Part shown: positions 36,591 to 44,837 of the stretch, piece after piece | How positions within the stretch are numbered: the stretch's first letter is position 1 | Layout of the letters: each line of letters begins with the position of its first letter | Assembly (NCBI RefSeq): GCF_934924865.1 | Contig: NZ_OW235315.1 | Location: 3,038,001-3,102,000, forward strand | Direction of reading: 5' to 3' | From: Tepidibacter aestuarii | Lineage (GTDB): Bacteria > Bacillota > Clostridia > Peptostreptococcales > Peptostreptococcaceae | DNA length: 64,000 bases | Made by a program: the position numbers and the translations under genes | The notes under the pieces: generated by a model | Databases searched by the model: none | The model's input: only the letters and a program-made list of their open reading frames with translations | What the model was told of the DNA's origin: nothing

Positions 36591-38393
36591 TTAGCAAGAC
36601 TCACATGCACATTCTTTTAATTTACAATCTCCAGCGCAAGCTTCTTCTTTAATTGGGTATATTTCTTTCTTAGAATAATGAGTATGAAGTAACTCATGAG
36701 CCATATGTCCATTTGGCTTTCCTAAGAAATCAGAGTATAGCTTTTGAATAGACTCATTCTTATGAGATTTTCTAACAGCCATAAGTGCATCTTCTTCATA
36801 TAAAGCCTTAGCTCTTTCTACTCTTAAATCTACTTCTTCTCTTACCTTAGCAGAAACTTGTGGTTGTCCTCCACCAGTTACGCATCCTCCTGAACATCCC
36901 ATAACCTCTATGAAATGATAATCAGCTTTTCCTTCTTTAATTAAATCAAGAAGTTGTGATGCAGCTCCTGTTCCATGAACTACAGCTACCTTAACAGCCA
37001 TATCTCCTATTTTAACTTCAGCTTCTTTTAAGTTTTCTATTCCTCTAACAACATTATATTCTATTTCTTCTAAGTCCTCACCAGAAAGTACATCAGCTAC
37101 TGTTCTAATAGCAGCTTCCATAACTCCACCTGTAGCTCCGAATATAACTCCTGCTCCTGTGTAATCTCCGAAGAACTCATCAAATACTCCGTCTTCTAAT
37201 TTATTAAACTCTATTCTAGCTTCTTTTATCATCTTTCCAAGTTCTCTAGTTGTTAAAACTGCATCTACATCTCTTAATCCATCAACTTCCATTTCTTTTC
37301 TTGCAGATTCAGTCTTTTTAGATGTACATGGCATTATAGACACTACATATATATCCTTAGGGTCTATGTTATTTATCTTAGCGTAGTAAGACTTAAGTAT
37401 AGCTCCCATCATTTGATGAGGTGACTTACAGCTTGATAAATTATCTAAAAGCTCTGGGTAATAGAATTCACAGTATCTTATCCAACCTGGTGAACATGAA
37501 GTTATCATTGGAAGTGTTCCACCATTTTGAATTCTATTTAGAAGCTCATGTCCTTCTTCCATTATAGTAAGGTCTGCTGCGAAGTTAGTATCAAATACCT
37601 TGTTAAATCCAAGTCTCTTAAGAGCTGATACCATCTTTCCAGTAACTCTAGTTCCTATTGGAAGACCGAATTCTTCTCCTAGAGCTGCTCTTACTGCTGG
37701 TGCAGTTTGAACTAATACATGCTTAGTATTATCTTCTATAGCATCCCATACTTTTTCTATATCAGATTTTTCTCTAAGTGCTGCAACTGGACATACATTT
37801 ATACATTGTCCACAGTACACACATGGTGCATCTGCCATACTTGTATCAAATGCAGGTGCAACTTCAGTCTCTATACCTCTGTTAGTGAATGCTAATGCTC
37901 CTATATTTTGAACCTTTGAACATACAGCAACACATCTTCCGCAAAGTATACATTTATTAGGATCTCTTACTATTGAGCTTGATAATTCATCTATAGCTTT
38001 TTCTTCTCTTTCTCCTTCGAACTCAACATTTTTAACATTTAGATCTTCTGAAAGCTTTTGTAATTCACAATTTCCATTTCTAAAACAAGCTAAACAATCT
38101 CTGTTGTGATCTGAAAGTATTAATTCTAGATTAGCCTTTCTAGCTTCTCTTATTTTTCTTGTATTAGTCTTTATTACCATTCCCTCAGCTACCGGATGAA
38201 CACATGAAGCTTGAAGATTTCTAGCTCCTTCTATTTCAACTAAACACATTCTACATGCTCCGATTTCATTTATATCCTTTAAGTAGCAAAGAGTCGGTAT
38301 ATCTATTCCTATCTCTCTAGCAGCTTCAAGTATAGTATACTCTTTAGGAACTTCTATTTTTACATTATCTATAGTTAAAGTAACTTTTTGCAC
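36591..38393 (-). CDS. hydA: NAD(P)-linked [FeFe]-hydrogenase catalytic subunit
   Basis: About 600 residues. N-terminal [2Fe-2S] domain (CYLKDINEIGACRMC), His-Cys3 cluster (HNRDCLACFRNGNC), two [4Fe-4S] sites (CILCGRCVAVC, CVYCGQCINVCP), then the H-cluster motifs TSCSPGW, MPCTSKK and EVMGCSGGCVTGGGQP, and a small-subunit-like tail with a Cys-rich end (CAGDCKLKECACESC). The L1 motif has Ser after TSC where many monomeric enzymes have Cys. The GTG at 38393 follows AGAGGTG; the ATG at 38414 has no ribosome site. With the two preceding genes it forms a trimeric, probably electron-bifurcating enzyme. Confidence 0.93.
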   Translation of the reverse strand: MQKVTLTIDNVKIEVPKEYTILEAAREIGIDIPTLCYLKDINEIGACRMCLVEIEGARNLQASCVHPVAEGMVIKTNTRKIREARKANLELILSDHNRDCLACFRNGNCELQKLSEDLNVKNVEFEGEREEKAIDELSSSIVRDPNKCILCGRCVAVCSKVQNIGALAFTNRGIETEVAPAFDTSMADAPCVYCGQCINVCPVAALREKSDIEKVWDAIEDNTKHVLVQTAPAVRAALGEEFGLPIGTRVTGKMVSALKRLGFNKVFDTNFAADLTIMEEGHELLNRIQNGGTLPMITSCSPGWIRYCEFYYPELLDNLSSCKSPHQMMGAILKSYYAKINNIDPKDIYVVSIMPCTSKKTESARKEMEVDGLRDVDAVLTTRELGKMIKEARIEFNKLEDGVFDEFFGDYTGAGVIFGATGGVMEAAIRTVADVLSGEDLEEIEYNVVRGIENLKEAEVKIGDMAVKVAVVHGTGAASQLLDLIKEGKADYHFIEVMGCSGGCVTGGGQPQVSAKVREEVDLRVERAKALYEEDALMAVRKSHKNESIQKLYSDFLGKPNGHMAHELLHTHYSKKEIYPIKEEACAGDCKLKECACESC

Positions 38394-38416
38394 TATAAAC
38401 ACCTCTCTTTTCATGA

Positions 38417-40210
38417 TTATTGTTTAGATATCGCTCCAAATGGACATTTAGCAACACATGCTCCACACTTTATACAAGCATCTGTATCTATTATATGTGC
38501 TTCCTTAACCTTACCTTTTATAGCATTAACTGGACATGCCTTAGCACATAATGTACATCCCTTACATTTATCCTCAGTAACCTTGTACTCAAGTAGTGCT
38601 TGACATACTCCTGATGGACATCTCTTTTCATTTACATGAGCTTCATATTCATGTCTAAATCTCTTTATAGTTGAAAGTACTGGGTTGGGAGCTGTTTGAC
38701 CAAGTCCACAAAGTGCAGAAGTCTTAATATTTTCAGCAAGCTTTTCAAGCTTTTCTATATCACTTCTTTCACCTTTACCCTCTGTTATTTTCTCTAATAT
38801 TTCAAGCATTCTCTTTGTTCCTATTCTACAAGGTGGACATTTTCCACAAGATTCTTCAACTGTAAACTCCAAGAAGAATTTAGCTATATCAACCATACAG
38901 TTATCTTCATCAAGTATAATCATTCCACCAGATCCCATCATAGATCCAAGGGCTGTTAATGAATCATAATCTATTGGAGTATCTAAATATTCCTCTGTTA
39001 AGCATCCACCAGATGGTCCTCCAGTTTGAACTGCCTTAAACTTCTTACCATTAGGAATTCCTCCACCTATTTCAAATATTATCTCTCTTAAAGTAGTTCC
39101 CATAGGTATTTCTACAAGACCAGTATTTTCTACCTTACCTCCAAGAGCAAATACCTTTGTTCCCTTAGATTTTTCTGTTCCAATTGATGAGAACCAATCT
39201 GCTCCCTTTAATATTATCTTTGGTATATTAGCGTAAGTTTCAACGTTGTTAAGTAGCGTTGGCTTATTCCATAAACCTTTAACTGCTGGGAATGGAGGTC
39301 TTGGTCTTGGCATACCTCTTCTACCCTCTATAGAATTTATAAGTGCTGTTTCTTCTCCACAAACAAAAGCTCCAGCTCCAAGTCTTATTTCCATATCATA
39401 GTCAAAATCAGTTCCGAATATGTTTTTACCAATATATCCTGCTTCTCTAGCCTTATCTATTGCTATTTGAAGTCTTTCGATTGCAACTGGATACTCAGCT
39501 CTTACATATACATATCCTTGGTTTGCCCCAACCGCATATCCAGCTATAGCCATAGCCTCTATTACAGCATGTGGATCTCCCTCAAGTATAGATCTATCCA
39601 TAAATGCTCCTGGATCTCCTTCATCTGCATTACATGCAACATACTTTTGATCACTATCTGTCTTATACGTAAACTCCCATTTAAGACCTGTTGGGAATCC
39701 TCCGCCTCCACGTCCACGAAGTCCTGATTTTTTAACTTCATCTATAACTTGCTCAGGAGTCATTTCAGTTAACGCTTTTTTAAGAGCTCCGTATCCTTTT
39801 TTCTCTAAATAATCATCTATGTCTTCTGCTCCTATAACTCCACAATGCTCAAGAGCTATTCTCATTTGCTTTTTATAAAAAGGTACTTCTTCAAAAGATT
39901 TAACTTCTCCCTCTTCAGTAACCGCTTCTTTATATAAAAGATCTTTTACTATTTTTTTGCCTATTATATGTTCATCAACTATCTTTTCTACATCTTCAAG
40001 CTTAACATGTGCATAAAAAGCTCCTTCTGGATAAACAATAACTATAGGTCCTGCCGCACAAAGTCCGAAACATCCTGTTTTTATCATTTTAACGTCTTCT
40101 TTTATTCCTCTTTGTTCAAGTAAATTTTCCATTTTCTCTAATATTTTAAGAGAACTAGATGAAGTACAACCAGTACCCCCACAAACTAATACCTGGTTTT
40201 TATAAGCCAT
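38417..40210 (-). CDS. hydB: Hydrogenase flavoprotein subunit HydB (NuoF-like)
   Basis: 597 residues. N-terminal thioredoxin-like [2Fe-2S] domain (CGGTGCTSSSS, CFGLCAAGP), then the NuoF core with GRGGGGFPTGLKWEF for NAD/FMN binding, AGAFVCGEETALINSIEG, and the [4Fe-4S] site CGKCPPCRIGT. The C-terminus adds two ferredoxin clusters (CKGCTLCAKACP, CIKCGACVAKCP). It carries electrons between NAD(P)H and the catalytic subunit. AAGGAGGG precedes the ATG. Confidence 0.94.
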   Translation of the reverse strand: MAYKNQVLVCGGTGCTSSSSLKILEKMENLLEQRGIKEDVKMIKTGCFGLCAAGPIVIVYPEGAFYAHVKLEDVEKIVDEHIIGKKIVKDLLYKEAVTEEGEVKSFEEVPFYKKQMRIALEHCGVIGAEDIDDYLEKKGYGALKKALTEMTPEQVIDEVKKSGLRGRGGGGFPTGLKWEFTYKTDSDQKYVACNADEGDPGAFMDRSILEGDPHAVIEAMAIAGYAVGANQGYVYVRAEYPVAIERLQIAIDKAREAGYIGKNIFGTDFDYDMEIRLGAGAFVCGEETALINSIEGRRGMPRPRPPFPAVKGLWNKPTLLNNVETYANIPKIILKGADWFSSIGTEKSKGTKVFALGGKVENTGLVEIPMGTTLREIIFEIGGGIPNGKKFKAVQTGGPSGGCLTEEYLDTPIDYDSLTALGSMMGSGGMIILDEDNCMVDIAKFFLEFTVEESCGKCPPCRIGTKRMLEILEKITEGKGERSDIEKLEKLAENIKTSALCGLGQTAPNPVLSTIKRFRHEYEAHVNEKRCPSGVCQALLEYKVTEDKCKGCTLCAKACPVNAIKGKVKEAHIIDTDACIKCGACVAKCPFGAISKQ

Positions 40211-40255
40211 TAATAGTCCCTCCTTGAATAATTTCTTCTATACTAATAAATTGTC

Positions 40256-40732
40256 TTATTTATATTTGCTAAGTATTCCTTCAACATCATCAACTGTTAG
40301 TTTTCCATAGACATCTTCATTAACAGTCAATACAGGTGCAAGTCCACAAGCTCCTATACATCTTGTAGCTACTAATGTGAATTTTCCATCCTCGCTTGTC
40401 TTTCCTACTTCTACATCAATCTCTTTTGATATTTTATTTATTATATCTTGAGCTCCCTTAACGTAACATGCTGTTCCAAGACATACTCCTATTACATATT
40501 CTCCTTTTGGTTGAAGCGAGAATTGAGAGTAGAAAGTTGCAACTCCGTAAATTTCAGCAAGTGGAATATTAAGTTCTTCTGATATTTTCTTTTGAACCTC
40601 AATTGCAACGCATCCAAATATCTTTTGAGCTTCTGTAAGCACAGGCATTAATGGTCCAGGTTTACCCTTATATTTTTGTATAACATGGTCTAATTTTTCA
40701 AAGTTCTCTTTAGTGAAGACATTTCTTGCCAT
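40256..40732 (-). CDS. hydC: Hydrogenase NuoE-like subunit HydC
   Basis: About 158 residues with the NuoE [2Fe-2S] thioredoxin-like fold: Cys ligands in GVCLGTACYVKGA and ATRCIGACGLAP. An upstream ATG exists at 40747, but GGGGAGG lies inside that extension and ends 6 bases before the ATG at 40732, which is preferred. First gene of the operon hydC-hydB-hydA. Confidence 0.92.
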   Translation of the reverse strand: MARNVFTKENFEKLDHVIQKYKGKPGPLMPVLTEAQKIFGCVAIEVQKKISEELNIPLAEIYGVATFYSQFSLQPKGEYVIGVCLGTACYVKGAQDIINKISKEIDVEVGKTSEDGKFTLVATRCIGACGLAPVLTVNEDVYGKLTVDDVEGILSKYK

Positions 40733-40841
40733 CATGTACCTCCCCATAATTTTAAAATATTAATTTATTTAAGTTATAACAAAAAAAACAAATTTAATTC
40801 GAAAGTTTGTTAATTTATTGTCGTTTCGTTTTGTTAAAAAT

Positions 40842-40871
40842 ATTATAGCATAGATTTAAATTTTTCTGCAA
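40842..40871 (-). promoter_or_regulatory. Probable promoter of the hydCBA operon
   Basis: TTGCAG (40871-40866), 18-base spacer, TATAAT (40847-40842), about 110 bases before the start codon. Confidence 0.6.
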
Positions 40872-41127
40872 ATCTTTTATTTTCAATAATTTAAATAGTT
40901 CTTAATAATTTGTCTCTTGATATCGTTTTCCTTATTTTAGTATATGTATATTTATTGATAAAGCTGTATTTTAATACATTAATGCGATATTGAATATCAT
41001 TATCTAGTAATCGTGATCAATTTTTAAGACATAAAATCTAAATTTTCGCACACTATTTTTTATTCATTCATGTGTATAAAAATTCATTTTTTTATTTTAT
41101 TAAACTTTATTTATGTATTTTTCATGA

Positions 41128-41188
41128 GTATTTATGTGGTTTTCGTTATTTTTTTAACGCCACCCTCTCACCGCCTGCGTATAAATAC
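41128..41188. other. GC-rich structured island in an AT-rich intergenic region
   Basis: GTATTTAT (41128-41135) and ATAAATAC (41181-41188) close a domain holding the hairpin GTGG..CGTTA/TAACG..CCAC and a single-stranded CTCTCACCGCCTGCGT. The surrounding 900 bases (40.88-41.73 kb) are very AT-rich with no gene. On the minus strand it contains GGTGAGAGGGTG, also found before the TM1266-type gene. Identity unknown. Confidence 0.5.
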
Positions 41189-41589
41189 TTTTTTCAGAAT
41201 TTTCTTTCCCTTTTGAATATTAATTCTTATTTTACATATATTTTCACTTTTTGTAAATATTTTTTTAGTGAGCATCTTGATAATTTAATAACACAATTAT
41301 AATTATACTAATTATTAAATTAACATATTTTTCAGACTTTTTTTGAAATAAATTATTTTTTTAATAAATTTTTTTTTGATTTTAATATAATAAAATACAT
41401 TTCATTCCTTATATAGTTATTTTTTGATTGAATTATTCTAACTTGTAGGTTTTTATTCTTTTTAATTTTGATATTTTTTTATAGTTATTAATATTAAGTT
41501 ATTAATACTATACTTAACAATATATAAGTAAAGTTTTAACATTGTAAGAAAAAGAATACAATATACTTTCATATATACAAAAAAATTTA

Positions 41590-41655
41590 CATCATTTTAT
41601 CCCATAGCTCATATGCCAACTGGTCATAATGAACTTCGCTGCTTAAAAATAGTTT
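41590..41655. repeat. Dispersed repeat copy R4 (diverged)
   Basis: On the minus strand AACTATTTTTAAGCAGCGAAG and, further on, CCAGTTGGCATATGAG match the R1 blocks. Confidence 0.6.
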
Positions 41656-41681
41656 ATGTTTTATAATGCCTTAGTATATAA

Positions 41682-41720
41682 AAAAGTCTGAGGACAAAAC
41701 TTTGGCCTCAGACTTTTTAT
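41682..41720 (-). terminator. Terminator of the MarR gene at 41729
   Basis: AAAAAGTCTGAGG and CCTCAGACTTTTT around an 11-base loop. Confidence 0.85.
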
Positions 41721-41728
41721 AATTCCAA

Positions 41729-42202
41729 CTATTTATTATTTTTTAATTTTATTGTCTCTTCACATATATTTTGTGCCATTCTTATAAGAAATCCTAAAAC
41801 TAGATCCTTTTCTTCTTCTTTAAAACCCTTAGTTAAAATTTCTGATGATTCTCTTAAAATTGCTGTGAATCCATCTCTAATGCTATTTCCCTTTTCTGTT
41901 ATATATAATCTATGTTTTCTTTTATCTATACTGTCTTTTTCTTTATATACATATCCTTTTTCAATTAAAGATTTTATTCCTCTTGCTACTTCATACTTAT
42001 CTACTTTTAATCTGTTTACTATATCATCCTGACATATACCTTCATTTAAATATATTTGAATCAAATACTTATATTCACTTTTATTTAAATTATATTTTTC
42101 AAGATGTTTACCTACATAATAATTGTTATTTCTGTATATACGATCTATAAATTTACCAAATGATACTTTTTCAGTTATAAATTCTTCATCTTTTATACCC
42201 AT
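41729..42202 (-). CDS. MarR-family regulator, divergent from a MATE exporter
   Basis: 157 residues with a MarR winged helix: GICQDDIVNRLKVDKYEVARGIKSLIEKGYVYKE, wing SIDKRKHRLYITEKG. AAGGAG precedes the ATG. It is divergent from the MATE gene, with two dyads in the 148-base gap, so it very probably represses the exporter. Confidence 0.9.
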   Translation of the reverse strand: MGIKDEEFITEKVSFGKFIDRIYRNNNYYVGKHLEKYNLNKSEYKYLIQIYLNEGICQDDIVNRLKVDKYEVARGIKSLIEKGYVYKEKDSIDKRKHRLYITEKGNSIRDGFTAILRESSEILTKGFKEEEKDLVLGFLIRMAQNICEETIKLKNNK

Positions 42203-42283
42203 TATAATTTTCTCCTTTGCTTATTTATATATATATTATATAGTTTATACCTATATAATCAAATATACTATAAAATATTATTA

Positions 42284-42333
42284 GTTGTAATTAGCAACAA
42301 TATAGTTTATAATAGTTGTTAGTTGCAACTATT
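42284..42333 (+). promoter_or_regulatory. MATE-gene promoter with two GTTG-N7-CAAC operators
   Basis: -35 TTGTAA (42285-42290), 17-base spacer, -10 TATAAT (42308-42313). One dyad (GTTG 42284-42287, CAAC 42295-42298) covers the -35. A second, longer one (AATAGTTG 42311-42318, CAACTATT 42326-42333) covers the -10. Their centres are 31 bp apart, three helical turns. Confidence 0.75.
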
Positions 42334-42350
42334 CTTTTTGGAGGTATCTC

Positions 42351-43709
42351 ATGAATAAAAATTATATATTAGGTCAAGAAAAAGAGTTTAAAGCTTTAAT
42401 GAAGCTTAGTATTCCAGCTACTATAGCAATGCTTGTAAATGCTATTTATAACATTGTAGATACAATATTTATAGGTAGAGGTGTGGGTTCTCTTGGTATA
42501 GCAGGTGTATCAATCTATCTACCAATACAAATGATAATAATGTCTATTTCTTTATTGATAGGAGTTGGAACAGCTTCAATAATTTCTAGAAAATTAGGAA
42601 GTAAAGATTTAGAAGGTGCAAATAAAGCCAGCGGTAATCTCTTCTTTATTATAGTTATATTTTCACTTTTTACTTCTGTATTTGGATCTATATTTGCTAG
42701 AGAAATAGTCAAAATCTTTGGTGCTAGTAATGAAGTTCTCCCTTATGCAACTGATTATGCTAAGATGATGTTTTTAGGTGTATTAGTTTTTCCTATTTGT
42801 GTAGCTTCAAATAATATAATTAGATCAGAAGGAAATGCAAAAGATGCTATGATAAGTATGATATTAGGGATGATTTCAAATGTATTTTTAGATTACTTGT
42901 TTATATATATATTTGATATGGGTATATCTGGAGCTGGATTAGCTACTTCTATATCTAAAGGATTGACGTTTATATATATAGCTTATTACTTTATAAAAAA
43001 ATCTTCTATAGATATTAAATTAAAACACTTTAGATTAAATACTGATATATCAAAAGAAACTATATCAATAGGTTCATCTGCTTTTATTACCCAGTTATCC
43101 ATGAGTATAGTAACTTTATTACTAAACTATTCTCTATATAGCTACGGGGGAGATCAAGCTGTTTCTATATATGGAATAGTATACAAACTTACTTTATTTA
43201 TACAAATGCCATTAGCTGGACTTATACAAGGTATGCAACCTCTTATAGGTTATAATATGGGTTCTAAAAATATTGATAGAATTAAAAATACAGTTAAAAT
43301 CAGCTTAATATTCTCTACTTGCATGTCTAGCATATTGACAGCATTGATATTTTTATCTCCAGAATTTATCGTTAAATTGTTTACGACAGATAAATATCTA
43401 ATATCTCAAGGTAGCGCTGTTTTAAAAATAGTAATTCTTATGTATCCAATATTAGGAGCATATATGATTTCTGTAGGCTTTTATCAATCTATAGGTAAGG
43501 GAAAAGAATCCTTAATACTATCCTTACTTAGACAAATAATATTCTTTATCCCACTCTCACTTATATTGCCTTCTGTATTGAACTTAGGAATATTAGGTAT
43601 TTGGATATCATTTCCTATATCAGATTTATTGTCATCTTTATGTTCTTTAGCATTTGTAACAAAACAGTATAAGGATGTATATTTACTTGATAAAAATCAA
43701 TTCTGTTAA
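42351..43709 (+). CDS. MATE-family multidrug efflux transporter
   Basis: 452 residues and twelve predicted helices in two similar halves. Features: SIPATIAMLVNAIYNIVDTIFIGRGVGSLGIAGVSIYLPI and, in the second half, GLIQGMQPLIGYNMGSKN. It exports cationic compounds in exchange for Na+ or H+; the substrate is unknown. GGAGG precedes the ATG. Controlled by the divergent MarR gene. Confidence 0.9.
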   Translation: MNKNYILGQEKEFKALMKLSIPATIAMLVNAIYNIVDTIFIGRGVGSLGIAGVSIYLPIQMIIMSISLLIGVGTASIISRKLGSKDLEGANKASGNLFFIIVIFSLFTSVFGSIFAREIVKIFGASNEVLPYATDYAKMMFLGVLVFPICVASNNIIRSEGNAKDAMISMILGMISNVFLDYLFIYIFDMGISGAGLATSISKGLTFIYIAYYFIKKSSIDIKLKHFRLNTDISKETISIGSSAFITQLSMSIVTLLLNYSLYSYGGDQAVSIYGIVYKLTLFIQMPLAGLIQGMQPLIGYNMGSKNIDRIKNTVKISLIFSTCMSSILTALIFLSPEFIVKLFTTDKYLISQGSAVLKIVILMYPILGAYMISVGFYQSIGKGKESLILSLLRQIIFFIPLSLILPSVLNLGILGIWISFPISDLLSSLCSLAFVTKQYKDVYLLDKNQFC

Positions 43710-43754
43710 TAATAAAGAAGAGTTTTAGCAATAAGTTTAGAATTATATAGTTTT

Positions 43755-43773
43755 CTTAAAAATAGTTGCAAGT
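43755..43773. repeat. Truncated copy (R5) of the dispersed repeat end
   Basis: CTTAAAAATAGTTGCAAGT is identical to the end of R1 read on the minus strand. Only this end is present. Confidence 0.45.
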
Positions 43774-43825
43774 CTAGTTCTTCCATAAATGTTATTTAAA
43801 AGTTGAAAGTCATATAATCTCTATA

Positions 43826-43872
43826 GCGTAAAAAAATACTACATTATATAAATATAATGTAGTGTTTTTTCT
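43826..43872. terminator. Bidirectional terminator between MATE and hprK
   Basis: ACTACATTATAT and ATATAATGTAGT flanked by AAAAAA and TTTTTT. Confidence 0.82.
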
Positions 43873-44794
43873 ATCTATCATCATCTAATTTTTTCATTAA
43901 CTTATCATTAAACACTCTAGCAGCATTATATCCCATGGCCTTTTGTCTATAATTTCTAGCCGCAACCTCTATTATCATAGCTAAGTTTCTTCCAGGCTTC
44001 ACTGGTATTGTTATCTTTTCAACAGGAATTTCTAGTATATCCATATGTTCTTCATCTATACCAAGTCTATCATAATACTTTCCTTCCTTCCAAGACTCAA
44101 GATAAACTACCATATCTATTAACTTACTAGGCTTTATAGCACCTACTCCATAAAGACTCTTTATATCAAGTATTCCAATACCTCTTATTTCCATAAGATA
44201 TTTTATAATATCAGGCGCTTGTCCTGTTAATAGGTCTTCCTCTGTCTTTTTTATCTCAACAGCATCATCAGCTACAAGTCTATGCCCTCTTTTTATAAGT
44301 TCTAGTGCTGTTTCTGATTTTCCTACACCACTTTCACCAGTTATTAAAACACCGATTCCATAAACATCTACTAATACTCCATGTATTGTTGTAGTTGGAG
44401 CTAGTTTTGAATCCAAGTAATTTGAGATTTTATTTATAAATCTAGTAGTACTCATATGTGTTCTTAAAAAAATCTTTTTATGCTTCTTACACGCATCTAC
44501 TGCATCTTTACTAGGCTCAAGTCCTCTAGTCAATAAAAGAGCTGGAATATCATAAGAAAATAACTTATCGAGTCTCTCCCATCTAGTTTTTTCGTCTAGA
44601 TATTGAAAATATTCATATTCTCCTCTTCCTACAATTTGCATCCTATCATATGCAAAATAATCAAAGAATCCCGCATACTGAAGACCCGGCCTGTTAACAT
44701 CAGACGATGTTATATACTGTTCTACATTTTCTGGCATATATACAATTTCTAAACCTAAATCCTCTATCATTTCTTTTACTGATACCTTCTCCAT
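43871..44794 (-). CDS. hprK: HPr kinase/phosphorylase
   Basis: Phosphorylates HPr on Ser46 in carbon catabolite control. 307 residues. Walker A GESGVGKS at 153-160, the family signature MEIRGIGILDIKSLYGVGA, and HMSTTRF in the N-domain. Typical length. It follows uvrC with a 43-base gap; RBS AAAGGGA. Confidence 0.95.
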   Translation of the reverse strand: MEKVSVKEMIEDLGLEIVYMPENVEQYITSSDVNRPGLQYAGFFDYFAYDRMQIVGRGEYEYFQYLDEKTRWERLDKLFSYDIPALLLTRGLEPSKDAVDACKKHKKIFLRTHMSTTRFINKISNYLDSKLAPTTTIHGVLVDVYGIGVLITGESGVGKSETALELIKRGHRLVADDAVEIKKTEEDLLTGQAPDIIKYLMEIRGIGILDIKSLYGVGAIKPSKLIDMVVYLESWKEGKYYDRLGIDEEHMDILEIPVEKITIPVKPGRNLAMIIEVAARNYRQKAMGYNAARVFNDKLMKKLDDDR

Positions 44795-44837
44795 GTCATC
44801 ATCCCTTTCTGCTTTATCCTAACAAGTAACTTCTTAT

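Noticed and set aside
40750..40850. Rex operator in the hydCBA promoter region
   Set aside because: TTGTTAA occurs but without the inverted TTAACAA partner at the right spacing.
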